Below are positions 36,560 to 47,671 of a DNA stretch of 64,000 nucleotides, one piece after another. The position numbers were made by a program, and so were the translations under genes. The stretch is from positions 54,301,257 to 54,365,256 of the forward strand of contig CP141128.1 of NCBI GenBank assembly GCA_035236585.1, given 5' to 3'. The notes under the pieces are model-generated. The model had not been told where the DNA came from, did no database searches, and saw only the letters and a list, made by a program, of their open reading frames with translations. The first letter of the stretch is position 1. Every line of letters begins with the position of its first letter. Source of the DNA: Warburgia ugandensis. Taxonomy: Eukaryota; Streptophyta; Magnoliopsida; Canellales; Canellaceae.

Positions 36560-36924
36560 CTTGCGCCTTGAGGACTCTTTCCACAAAAGTTGATTTAATG
36601 GTGATGTTTGTAAGTATAGCTCTTGTTTGTCTACTTAATGTATCAGCGACTACGTTTGCTTTTCTAGGATGGTAATGGACGGCAAAGTCATAGTCTTTGA
36701 TGTATTCCATCCATCTCCTTTGTCTCATATTCAAATCAGCCTGTGTGAAGATATATTTGAGACTTTTATGATATGTTAATACACTGAATTTTTCTCCATA
36801 CACTACAACTACTAATTCTAGGTCATGTACTAGATAATTTATTTCATGTTTCTTCAATTGTCTAGATGCATAAGCAATGACCTTCCCATTTTGCATCAAT
36901 ACACTCCCTAACCCCTTGCCTTAA
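36560..36924 (-). pseudogene. pol: Family A RNase H
   Basis: After IYCDA and a stop (near 36920) the frame continues [57 protein letters not shown] and [16 protein letters not shown], the standard gypsy RNase H signature. The piece 36899-36378 is open for 173 codons. The protein degrades RNA of the RNA-DNA hybrid during reverse transcription. Confidence 0.9.
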
Positions 36925-37966
36925 GCATCACAATATATTTCGTATCCCCCACTTCCTAATGGCAATGTTAAGACTGGTGCTGTAGTTAACCTCTTTTTGA
37001 GCTCTTGGAAACTATTCTCACATTCTTCTATCCAAGTGAACTCTACCCCTTTGCTAGTCAATGAAGTCAAAGGAAGGGCTATACGAGAAAATCCTTGAAT
37101 AAATCTACGGTAATATCTTGCCAAACCTAGAAAACTACGTATTTCTGTTACAGTCTTAGGTTTTTCCCAATTCATTACTACTTCAACCTTGGTGGGGTCC
37201 ACTTCTACTCCATTCTTGGAAATTACATGCCCCAAGAAATTGACCTTATCTAACCAGAATTCACACTTACTAAATTTACCAAATAGTTTATGAATTCTGA
37301 GGGTATTTAGTACAATTTGTAAGTGTTCTTGATGTTCTTCCATACTAGTAGAGTAAATCAGTATATCATCAATAAATACAATTACAAATTTGTCTAAGAA
37401 TTCCTTAAAGATTCTATTCATGAGATCCATAAACATTGCAGGTGCATTGGTCAGCCCAAAAGACATGACTGGAAACTCGTAATGCCCATATCGATTCTGA
37501 ATGCTGACATGGGTATATCTTCATCATTAATACGCAATTGATGATATCCTGATCTAAGGTCAATTTTTTAAAAGACCTTAGCAGAATGGAGTTGATCGAA
37601 GAGATCATCAATGCAAGGTATGGGATACCTATTTTTCACTGTGACATTATTCAACATTCTATAGTCCATGCACAATCTCATAGACCCATCCTTCTTCTTC
37701 ACAAATATTACTGGTGCTCCCCATGGTGAACTACTTGGTCTAACAAACCCTTTGTCTAACAATTCTTGTAGCTGACCCTTCAATTCTTTCAATTCTGTTG
37801 GGGCCATCCTATAAGGTGCTTTAGAAATTGGAGTTGTACCAAGAATTACTTCAGTGGTAAACTCAATTTCTCTATGTAGGGGTACTTCTGGAAGTTCTTC
37901 TAGAAAGACGTCTGGGAATTCTCTGACTATGTCAATTTTTGTTATCTTGGGTTGTTTCACATCCAA
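36925..37966 (-). pseudogene. pol: Family A reverse transcriptase
   Basis: 37966-37568 encodes [60 protein letters not shown] and [13 protein letters not shown]. 37466-36921 encodes [18 protein letters not shown], the active site [10 protein letters not shown] (D residues near 37365-37370), [15 protein letters not shown] and [14 protein letters not shown]. Between them a stop follows AKVF (before [13 protein letters not shown]) and a frameshift lies near 37500, where MSAFRI changes frame before [13 protein letters not shown]. Confidence 0.93.
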
Positions 37967-38084
37967 AGCAACGACTGTTGCTAGAAATGCCTAACACCCT
38001 TGGAACATGTGTTTGACAGTCTTCACAGCTGAAGTAATGGATTTGTCTAAGTCATGTTGTTTCCCATATGGTACTACTACTTCC

Positions 38085-38524
38085 TCACCAGGTATGCTAA
38101 ATGTGATTTTCTTCCTGTGACAATCCATAACTACCTAGTATTTTGCTAACCAGTCCATACCCAGTATGATATCAAAGTCCACCATGTTCAGTAAAATGAG
38201 GTCTACATCTCTTCTTTTCCCCAATACTTCTACTGGTACATTACGAAGTTATTCTTGTAGTCTAACTGTTTTACCCACTGGATTTGTTACATCTAGATTG
38301 AATCCCAAGTTTTTCACTGGCAATTGTATACTAGATGCAAATACACAAGATATAAAGGAATGCGTAGATCTAGAATCAAACATTACTTTGGCATGGTTGT
38401 CAGATACAAGTAATGTACCTTCAATTACCGCATTAGACGGTCTAGCCTGGCCATCAGCAATAGCGAATATCCTTCTTTGGTGACAAGGAATATTGTCTGG
38501 TTTCACCTCCTTAATAGCTAATGG
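38085..38524 (-). pseudogene. pol: Family A aspartic protease
   Basis: The piece 38506-38249 contains IEGTLLVSDNHAKVMF then DSRSTHSF near 38360-38377. The active site of gypsy proteases is normally D-S-G with A-T-H-S-F; here G is R, so catalysis would be lost even without the stops. The flap-side sequence DFDIILGMDWLAKY follows near 38150-38190 in another open piece, before a stop. Confidence 0.85.
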
Positions 38525-39584
38525 TTTGTTGTAGTTTGCAGAGATATGCCCGAATTCTCCACAATTAAAACATCTAACCGGAGGTCATTGTTGCATCAGG
38601 GTGGTGCACATATTTCCAGGATGGAATCTTGTACATTTAGGACAAGGCCTTCTTTTAATATGATTCCCTTGATTTTTGGGGGGTTTGAAATTGTTGAAGG
38701 GTCTCTTGCCCTTCTGAAAAGGACTTTGGTTGTAGTTTCCTCCTCCAAACTTAATGGTTTGAGTCTTCTTGAATTCTTCTTCAAACCTGGAAGCCATCTC
38801 TACACAATCGGCCATAGTGGTGGGTTTAGTACCCATCACTTTCCCCTTCAGTGCTGGCTATAGTCCCTCCATAAATCTGCCCACAATGTGCCTTTCTATG
38901 TCACACATGTGTAGCAAATCTCTTTAATTGGGTGAACTTATTATCATACTCCACCATTGATAGGTTCCCTTGTTTAAGTTCCAAGAATTCTTTCTCCTTC
39001 CTTGATTTTACATGGGTAGGAAAATACTTAGTATTAAAAACTTCTTTGAATTGCTCCCAAGTAGTCTCATCAGAATTTGAGAAGAAGGTGTTGTTTGCTG
39101 ATCTCCACCAGAAAGTAACATCTTGTTTTAATAGATATGTAGCAAATTTGACCTTCAATTCTGGAGGAGTACGTAATACACCAAATGTTCTTTCTACTTC
39201 GTAGATCCATTCCTCTGTCTTTTCAGCTTCAGCCTTGCCATTATATCCAATCACCATCTTTTGAAATCTCTCCATCATTTTGTGAATCTTTTCTGGTGCT
39301 AATGGAGAGTCGTCAACTTCCTCACTTGGTACAAGGGAAGAATGACCCTGTACTAGTGTAGGAATATCTGGTGTTGGTGTATTGGGTCTAACTTTAGGCT
39401 GAGCTTGTGCCTGTATACTAGGAACTTCAACTAGAGGTGATGAACTTTGGGGCAGTTGAATATTAGGAAGAAGGTTCTTCAATACTCTTGTTACCATTTC
39501 TTCCATATTGCTCATTGATAATTCCTCCATATTGTTTTCTGAAGTACCTTTAGCTGTCTACCTTGTAACTCTCTTGGGTGGCAT
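38525..39584 (-). pseudogene. gag: Family A gag
   Basis: An ATG at 39584 starts MPPKRVTR and then a stop; the long open piece is 39530-38901 (209 codons). It includes HKMMERFQKMVIGYNGKAEA, WIYEVERTFGVLRTPPELKV, VTFWWRSANN and FKEVFNTKYFPTHVKSRKEK, the gypsy capsid (retrotrans_gag) signature. A frameshift near 38900 and a stop near 38860 follow. 38839-38585 holds CPKCTRFHPGNMC, and the zinc knuckle CFNCGEFGHISANY near 38570 has its last cysteine changed to tyrosine. Confidence 0.9.
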
Positions 39585-39699
39585 CTGCTCATAAACCAAA
39601 ATTTCTATAAGTATTCCTTATACTATATCTATCATAATCTAAATTTGGATTTGCAACTCTCTCTTGGATATATTGGGATTGTACTGTGACTGGATGAAT

Positions 39700-39711
39700 G
39701 CTCTGATACCA
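39700..39711 (-). other. Primer binding site, initiator-Met tRNA type (family A)
   Basis: TGGTATCAGAGC on the minus strand, 2 bp from the LTR edge at 39714. It fixes the right-hand LTR as the 5' LTR of this element. Confidence 0.92.
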
Positions 39712-39713
39712 AC

Positions 39714-42423
39714 TGTGGGGACCCGAGTTTTTATAACACATTTTATAATACATTTTATAAAGATAAGGCCCTTAGAGTAAAAAAAATAAAAATAAAATCG
39801 CAAACCAAAGCAACGAAAATTCTTTTCTTTAGAATTTGTTTTGTAAAACCCAAGTCACTACTTCATACATAACATAAGTAGAATTTTGTACAAGATAAAA
39901 ATTCCATTGAAGGAATATACTTTTATTAAACTTCAAGATCCATCCAGTGGTTCACAGCATACGGATCTATCCTTATCTTACTTACTATTTTTATTAGGGT
40001 TAGATAATTTGCTATCTTTTTATGTTCTTATTATTATTCAACCAGTTAGTGTCATACTTGGTTGAAGATAATTTATTTCTTCCTAGTACTACTTAACAAT
40101 TGAATATAATGTGACAATAATTAAATTTTAAACTTTAAAGCATAAATCGAATATAAGTCTAACAATCATATACTAACATTCTTCTTATGAATGTAACATA
40201 AGCTAGTGAAATAAAACTAACGTGATCCTAGGTTATGAAACACATAAAATTGTACTTCTATCATAATGGAATAATGCTTAAATATCTAATTTACACTAAC
40301 ATGGCCCTAAGATAATCAAATCTACTAACAAACTAATCATTTAGGGCATATCATACTAAAATTTAAAGATTACACTATCATGCTTTCTAACTTATAACAT
40401 AAATCACATTTACACTTCTATATCCAATAAAAGACAATTAAACTAATTATATTGAGATTATTATAAACCTTTAAATATGATCCAACCATTAGATATGAGG
40501 TATTTTTCTTTAGATCAAGGGTTTTAATTACCTTTAGGGCTTTTAATCCGTTAAGATCCAAAAATCATATCCACTTGATTTTGTTACATTTAATCCATCA
40601 TCTAACTAGATTCCATCATAATATCATCCATTTAATCCATCCAAAGGATCTGATCATACTTGATCTCATTGATCAAGTGGGTCCCTTTGTATTTTTAGGG
40701 TTTTTCTACCATAAAGGGTAGATCCCTTAATTTATTCCAGATTTGTCCAATATAACCATGGATATGAGTTTATTGCAATATTATATCATCTTAGAAATTG
40801 GAAACTTATCTCTAAAATACAAAATGTTTCATGAATAATTTTATACATATTATGATTTCATAAGAAACTAGACGTTACAAGCTTTTTCCATAGCTTCTTT
40901 TCGATCTCAATTTAAAGTTCATATGACTCCACAATCTGAATTTGAAGTTCACAGTCGTTCCTAGGGTCTAGATTTGATCTGAGCCCAACGGAACAGACGG
41001 CCCAGATTAGTCGGGCGGAACGGGTCAGGCAGACGAAATTGTCATTGCGCCCCTGTTACCTGGACGCAAGCAAGACGCGCTCGCCCGGGACATCCGCTCC
41101 ACACGCAGTCGTCCATAGGGACGACGACGCACGCGCATTACGCGTGCGGAGACATTATGGCGCTGCCCGTTCTTGTGCGGCGTTTCGTGTAGCGCCCTGG
41201 GAGCCGCTGGAAACAGATCTTCTTTAGGAAGATCGGACAGTCCATTTTGGACCGTCCAATCAATTCCTCTTAGTTGAGGGCCCAAACCTTACTATATTTT
41301 CTTGAAATTTTTACCCTAGGGGTTTTGGACCCTTCTGGATTGATTGGAAGCTCAGATTTTTCATTTGAGCTCTCTACTATCATGAATTGAAGGGTCTGGT
41401 ATTTACTTTTCTTTTACAATTTTTCATTCAGATAAAATTATAGAAAAATAAAAATTAAACAAAACAATATTAAACATGTATATGAAATAGTTCCACCTAC
41501 CTGATTGGATAAAAAACTTATATTTGATGCCCAATTTGAGAGAATTACCGGTTGATGATAATATAGCCCGATTGTCCCCGTTTTTGTGATTTTCTGTTGT
41601 TGGAACCGTTGGATCTTGAAATTGAGTTGGGGTTTTTGTATATACGGTAGTATAGGATGTTATGGACAGTGGGATTTATGAGATTCTACTTAGAACGGAG
41701 TGCCTAATTGATTTTAGGTCTCTTGTTCCAATTAGAAAGAGGAGAGAGAAATAAGGAAAAGAGAGATTGGGGAAGGATGAAAGAGAATTTGGGATTGAAA
41801 CTCCAGGGAAGATTTGGGAATTTCGTGGGAAAGGTTGTGAAAATTTTTGGAAATTTTTGGGACATATTTATGGCCAAATTTGATTTTTTTATTATTTCTT
41901 TTGATAATATCTTTTATTACTTTAGAATTTTTTATTACAAGTGCAATTCTCCATTCCCATCCCATTCTCCACTACAATCTCCACTATCATCTGATAATGC
42001 AATGAGCAATTATTGTTGCTTCTAGAATGTTGGCCCACTTTGTGGGCCCCACTTTCATGTACAAAGACCTTTTTGCCCTTTTAACTCCAAAATTGGAGAA
42101 AAATAGGCAATATTTGTCCGAACTCAGAATTCAGTGTACTTAGTGGCCTTGGAATTGTATTTCAGAGTACTTCATGAATATTGAGGTCTTATTTCTTAGC
42201 TATGGGTAAAATTACCATTTTAACCTCAAATGGAGAATATTATGGAATTTTCATTTTAACTCAAAATTGAACGTACTTAATTTTGTTTCGATCAGTTTTC
42301 CAAGTACATGCATAATTTATATGTTTTAATTATTGGTATAATATCTTTAAAAAGAGAATTTTCAATACCTAATAATCCAGCCCAGAATTGCTAAAAATTT
42401 AAACTTTATTAATTTTCTTAACA
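39714..42423 (-). mobile_element. Family A element, 5' LTR, rearranged
   Basis: The left end TGTGGGGACCCG matches 32176. Deletions relative to 47075-51538 are visible near 39961 (jump to ATCCTTATCTTACTTAC), near 40090 and near 40790; the first removed the hairpin pair. About 255 bp of GC-rich sequence (41000-41255) are present here but absent from the other three A copies. At the right edge 26 bp are missing between TTTTCTTA and ACA, removing most of the LTR start. The sequence beyond is not flanking DNA but a second copy of the element's polypurine tract and pol end. The TATA box is mutated (TATTTATG on the plus strand, 41865-41872). Confidence 0.82.
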
Positions 42424-42755
42424 ATCTTCCCCCCTTACAATAATTTCGTCATCAAAATTTATAATACTATCACTTAATCAAATAAACTAGGATGTGTCTT
42501 CCTCATTTTTGTCCTTGTGTCCCATGTACCTTCCTCGACAAAGTGATGTTGCCACAGGACTTTGACTAAAGGAATTGTTTTGGTCCTTCATTTCTGTTCC
42601 TTACGGTCCAAGATCCATATCGCTTTTTCTTTAAAAGTTAGATCTGGCTTCAGTTCCTCTAGTATTCTTTGAAGTATGTGAGTATCATCTTGTGGGTATT
42701 TTCGTAACATGGATATGTGAAATACATTGTGTACTTCAGAGAGTTGTGGTGGTAA
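42424..42755 (-). pseudogene. pol: Second copy of family A pol end, truncated
   Basis: The stretch aligns with 35128-35460 including the polypurine tract (plus-strand CTTCCCCCCTT). The minus-strand product reads [40 protein letters not shown], a stop, IPLVKVLWQHHFVEEGTW and MRKTHPSLFD. It is in the same orientation as the copy to the left, giving LTR-internal-LTR-internal. It is cut at 42756 by a family B LTR. Confidence 0.88.
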
Positions 42756-43019
42756 TGTAACGCCTGAGAAATTTACGTTATTTTTAACAAAAATTGGACA
42801 TCTTATAGGACATGAACTGTGTTTAATGTTTCACCTTATTTAAAAAAGTAAACAAAGGAATTTGTGAGGAAACTTGGTGCCATTAGATTCTACTCAAAAA
42901 ATGGAATCCAACGCCTCAAAGAACGCCAAAAACGGAGTTCATATGAAGAAGTTACGGCCGTTTAAAGATCAGGGGCAGTTCTGTAATTTAAACATAAAAC
43001 GAAAAAGGCAGAAAACACA

Positions 43020-43045
43020 GGGGGCCGTTTTGATGACGGCACCCC
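43020..43045 (+). other. U3 hairpin of truncated family B LTR
   Basis: GGGGGCCGT and ACGGCACCCC flank TTTGATG. The inner stem is GCCGT/ACGGC where the other copies have CCCGT/ACGGG, so both sides of one pair have changed together. Confidence 0.6.
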
Positions 43046-43131
43046 ATCGTCTTCTTCCTCTAGATTTCTCCAGAAACCTTGGTTTCCAGAGAAATCTGCC
43101 ACCGCCAATGGCAGCACCGCCATAGCAGGGC

Positions 43132-43139
43132 TATAAAAA
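43132..43139 (+). promoter_or_regulatory. TATA box of truncated family B LTR
   Basis: TATAAAAA, 376 bp from the LTR start and just after CCGCC words, matching the place of TATAAATA in the other B copies. Confidence 0.6.
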
Positions 43140-44493
43140 GCCTTATCTCCCCCCTCTCCAAAACGTAATTTCCCGGTCATTTTGAGACTGGGGTTTCTGG
43201 CAAATTCGAAAACCCGTCTCAAACCAGTCGTCTCTGCATTTTTCCACAATGGCCAGGCCCTAGTCATGCCGGCCATTGCCATCTCCCCATTTCCTCTCTT
43301 CTCTTGTTCCGATCTGGTAGTGGGGTTTTCCCCTTCATGGGTTCCGACAATAAGGTTTCAGGCAGAAAGGAGGAGCCGCACCACCAGAAGGAGGGCGTCC
43401 CCAGCTACCCAGGTAAGCCCCTCCTTTCCTTCCATTCGTTTTGCTTCCCCCAAGCCAGATCCATGCTGGATCTGGTGTCTTTCTAGCCGGTCTTCCCAGC
43501 TGGTAAACAACCAAGCTGGTTCCAGCAGGCCTTAAATGAAACCAGGCGTCTTTCTTTTTCCAGCCGTTTTCCAGCCGGGTTTCCTGGCCGGAAAACACAC
43601 CAAGCCGGCTTGGGCTGGCCTGGGATAGGGTCCCTGGGATGGGTTCCGGGTGTACCACAGTGCGTACACTGTCCCAGGTGGGGCCTTCAACTGCGCGCGC
43701 GACATGGGGCACGGGTCCTGGCTCGACTCGGATGCACGGGGTGCCCTGGGAGCTGAGACGCGCCATGCTACAAGGTGCGTCCGTGCGATGAGGCACGTCA
43801 TAGCGCGTCACTTGAGCATGCATGTGCGCGTGCAAAATGCAGTCCGTGGCATGGCCTTTGGGCGCGCACGCACATGAGGCGATCGCAGTTCAACCAGGAT
43901 GCACGGATATCCTGGGAACTGGGACATGTGGACCCAATGAAACTTTAAAATTAGGATCATAGGACCATTTATAGAATTTAACTATTGAATAGTAGATCCA
44001 TATTATAGGATCTGGCCTAACAATGAATTAGGCAAGGACCATGGACCCTAAAAGGCAGATGTAGCGATCTAATGTCTAAATGAATTGAAATTGATAAGGA
44101 CTCCTTGTTATCGTTCATATCCAGGAGTTTTATAAATGAGACCCAAGGACGGGTTGAGTGATAAAGGAAGCAACTCCAGGAGACTTTGAGGTAGGTGCTC
44201 TATTGCTACTAGACTTTAAAAAGAGCCATGATTGTTGAGACTGCATGTTTTACGTATGTATATGACTTGTTTAGCATGACTTATTTTATGACTTGTTTAG
44301 CATATAAATGAATTCAGCATGCATATGATAAATACATTATGCATAGACATGTTTTGCAAAGAATTGCATATATTGCATGATTTGTGAGCATTGAGTTCTT
44401 GCAAAATTGCATGTCCTTGAGGGTTACCAAAAGACACTGGGTAGGCAGTTATGAGGGCCAGGCACTTGTGAGGGACCCAAAGAGGACAGGTTT

Positions 44494-46863
44494 CTAATAC
44501 AACCTCGCTCTTCCGCTACCTTTCATTGATGTTTGTGAGGTCTAAACGCCTCCTTACATGAGGATTGAAGTAACTACTTTGTGTTCAGCCATTCAACAAG
44601 TAAGCCTTAGTCAATTGGAAATAAGAGGAGCAGTTTAGACTTAGGATGAAATAGGCTATCTTCAACCAGTAAAACATTAACTGGTTGAATGACAATAATA
44701 AGAGCATAAAAGGTTAGTAAAATATCTAATCTTAATAAAAATGGTAAGTAAGATAATCAAGATTAAATAAGATCCATAGGAGCTTGAATGATCAAGAACA
44801 ATAAGAATAATAACATTGTATTGTACTTAGTATGCATCTTTATTAGTAGGTATGCTATAGATCAAATCTAGATCATTAGATTAGATAATCCAAACACTTG
44901 ATCAAATATGATTCAAGGAAAAGAACTAGGATCATCCTCCTTAGGGATATCAAATAACTGAACTTAGATCAAAGAAGAACTAGATGATAGAAGATCTATG
45001 CCCTTAATCTTTATCAACAAGAATAGATTGTTGATCAAAGGATCTATGAAAGATCAAGATCAAAGAGATGGATACACAAATACTCCGAGATAGAAAATAA
45101 TTAGATCTGACAGGTTAAAAAATCATTCTAACCATTAGATCTATTGATCAATAGGAGAAAATATTATTTGAGGAAGATAGATTATATGGATAATTGGACC
45201 ACAAGACAAATCTAGATCCTTTATATCAAATGACAGGATTAGATAAGGAATATAGATAGGAGATTAACCAAAATTTTATAGATAATGACACTATGTATGG
45301 ATTTACAGATTACATACCTCAATCATGGAGGATCTAAAGGAATGGATCATTACGTGAAGGTAGGTGGAACTTTAAAAATACAAGACCCATGGTCTGTGGA
45401 ATTGTTGTTATACATGGAGATTATAATGCTTAAGGATGATAATATGTTTAGTTACATTTGAATCATAATTCATGCATATGAGATAGAAATAATTGTTGAA
45501 ATTAGATGGAATACATAATAAATACATGGGTATCATTTATGATTACCCTTAAATGTAGATAAGAATATAATAATAATGGATATCATTTGTATCAAATGAG
45601 TATCCTTACTCTTAACAACATTTGGTATATGAATACCAAGTTAAAGGAAATGGGGATCATTTACAATAAATGATTAATCCCTAAACTTATAAGAATATGG
45701 GTATCATTCATTGTAAATGAGGATCCCTAAATCTAGAAATAAAATCATATCCTTAGTATGAGGACATTGAATACAATGATAATATAAACAGACATATCAT
45801 CTGAGATGTACAAGAAGTATTTTAGATACAAGCATGGAGGCTTGTGGTTTTGCTTTTAATAGGCATAAGCCTTGGGATGCTATACTAGGGAAGTTATGAG
45901 GGTTTGGCCACCCACTTCTCAAAATTTGATGATATTATGATACCTTGCCCAAAGAGAGGCTAAAAGTTGGGTGGGGCAATTATGGGAAGGCCTCACTATG
46001 AAAGTCCTGTCTCCCTATATGGGTAGTGACACAATATTTTCTGCCATGGTATTAGTGGTGAAGAGAGCAGTTATTCGAGCACCCTAGTACTAATCAGACT
46101 ATAACATGGTAGTCCTTGAGTAGTTTGCATATGATGCATGCATAGTGAGATGCCAATACTACCCTAATGAGGGAGTATTTTCCCAACAAAAGTCTGGATG
46201 ATTTATCAACTCAGTATATATGAGTATGGATATTGATGTTTGAGATATTGATTATTTTCCATGGTTTTGACCATATATATGTATGTATGTATGTATGTAT
46301 ACATACGATATAGTGGTGAGTGGTTTGGAATTATCATAGTGGATGTTACATGATAAATTTTATGAATGAATGATCATATATGGTATGGTTCATGGAAATT
46401 GAAGTATGTGTTTAACATTGAATATGATGATTATGAATACTATACATTTGAATTATACAATTTCATATGTTCTTGAATCCCCTACCAAGCATAGCTTGTT
46501 GAGATATTGTAAATGTTTGAATGTTTACAATATCTCAGATACAGAAAGAAAGGAATTGAGGGATACGACATGGGAAGACGAAGACCATACTATTGATCAA
46601 GACTTTATATTTGTGAAAGGGGTTGTGTATGTGAAGCACTGGATCAATCCTACAATTTAATAAAATGAGTTTCTATGGAAACATATGTTGTACACAAAAT
46701 TATGTATGTATATGTGAGTGAAGTGTAGCATTCGGGTTTTATGAAAAGAATTTCAAAGAAAAAAAAGTTTTGCTGCTTAAGTTTTCAAAATGTTTGCAAA
46801 ATTGGTCGACCACCATTTGAAAATGATTAGCAAAAATGTATTCCAAAAACCCTAGTTGCCACA
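44494..46863 (+). mobile_element. 5' LTR of family C element, 5'-truncated
   Basis: From CTAATACAACCTCGCTC to GTTGCCACA this follows 60353-62754 closely; over 45301-45510 against 61172-61381 I count 8 mismatches and no gap. It ends one base before the primer site context at 46864. The hairpin pair lies at 46486-46536 and AATAAA at 46659-46664. About 3 kb of the LTR start, with U3 and TATA box, was lost at the fusion with the family B LTR. Confidence 0.88.
46486..46536 (+). other. Paired hairpins near LTR 3' end (family C 5' LTR)
   Basis: CAAGC-ATA-GCTTG, then GAGATATTGTAAA and TTTACAATATCTC with all 13 arm bases paired around a ten-base loop. It ends 327 bp before the LTR 3' end. Confidence 0.75.
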
Positions 46864-46865
46864 GT

Positions 46866-46877
46866 TGGTATTAGAGC
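46866..46877 (+). other. Primer binding site of family C element
   Basis: TGGTATTAGAGC, one base different from TGGTATCAGAGC, two bases after the LTR end at 46863. The plus orientation agrees with the polypurine tract at 54677. Confidence 0.88.
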
Positions 46878-46969
46878 AAGTTCATTAACTCTGTAGCCCC
46901 TTATGTCCAATATGATTTTGACAATCCAAGTTGAAGATGATAAATAGTGAGGGAATAGAGAAATAGGAG

Positions 46970-47074
46970 AGACTTATTAGTTGAGAATGAGTATAGAGAG
47001 AGTTGACTCATTAGTTAAGGATGAGTATAGAAAGAGTAGCCTTATTAGTTGAGAATGAGTATAGAAAAAGTTGA
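46970..47074 (+). repeat. Minisatellite of about 35-bp units, left part
   Basis: Three units of the form (GA/GC)CTTATTAGTTGAGAATG then AGTATAGAAAGAGTT. Two more units are at 51544-51613. The solo LTR at 47075-51538 splits the array. Confidence 0.85.
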
Positions 47075-47663
47075 TGTAATGATCCCGAATTTTTGTAAAT
47101 TATTAAGGAAAATTAATAAAGTTTGAATTTTTAGAAAGTGCAAATTTTGGAATATTAAGTTATTGAAAATTCTCTTTTTATAGAGATTATATTATAAATT
47201 AAAAAATAGAAATTATGGATGTACTTGGAAAACTGATCGAAACAACATTAAGTACGTTCAATTCTGAGTTAAAATGAAAATTCCTTAATTTTTCCATTTG
47301 GGGGTAAAATGGTAATTTTACCCATATCCCATATCCAAGAAATAAGACTTCAATATTCATGAAGTACTTAGAAATACGATTCCAACGCCACTAAGTACGC
47401 TCGATTCTGAGTTCGGACAAATATTGCCTATTATTCTCCAATTTTAGAGTTAAAAAGGGCAAAAAGGTCTTTTCACATAAAAGTGGGGCCCACAAAAATG
47501 GGCCAAGGTTCTAGAAGCACCAATAATTGCTCAATGCACATTATTGCTGGTAGTGGAGATTGTAGTGGAGATTGTAGTGGGAGTGGAGAATGCATTAGTA
47601 ATTAAAAATTCTAAAGTAATAAAATATCTTATCAAAAGAAATGATAAAAAATTCAAATTTGGC

Positions 47664-47671
47664 TATAAATA
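47664..47671 (+). promoter_or_regulatory. TATA box of solo family A LTR
   Basis: TATAAATA in GGCTATAAATATGTCCC, 589 bp after the LTR start. AATAAA comes 3.67 kb later, so the transcribed repeat (R) would be unusually long. Confidence 0.6.

Larger units (their letters stand above)
42756..44493 (+). mobile_element. Truncated family B LTR fused to family C LTR
   Basis: Starts TGTAACGCCTGAG inside the second A pol copy (left flank GGTAA). Family B landmarks follow in plus orientation: AAAACGGAGTTCATATG, the U3 hairpin (43020-43045), CCGCC words, a TATA box (43132-43139), a CpG-rich block (about 43690-43880) and GAGGTAGGTGCTCTATTGCT (44189). It stops at GAGGACAGGTTT where sequence changes to family C. 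GGTTT (44489-44493) is present in both parents, so the joint looks like a deletion at 5-bp microhomology. The 166-codon open frame at 43335-43835 on the other strand is a GC-rich artefact. Confidence 0.82.

Noticed and set aside
41025-41285. 86-codon open frame in the GC-rich block of a family A LTR
   Set aside because: It exists only in the one LTR copy carrying the GC-rich block and has no recognisable domain.
43335-43835. 166-codon open frame on the minus strand
   Set aside because: It falls in the GC-rich leader of a family B LTR, where stops are rare by composition. No domain is recognisable and the other B copies do not keep the frame.
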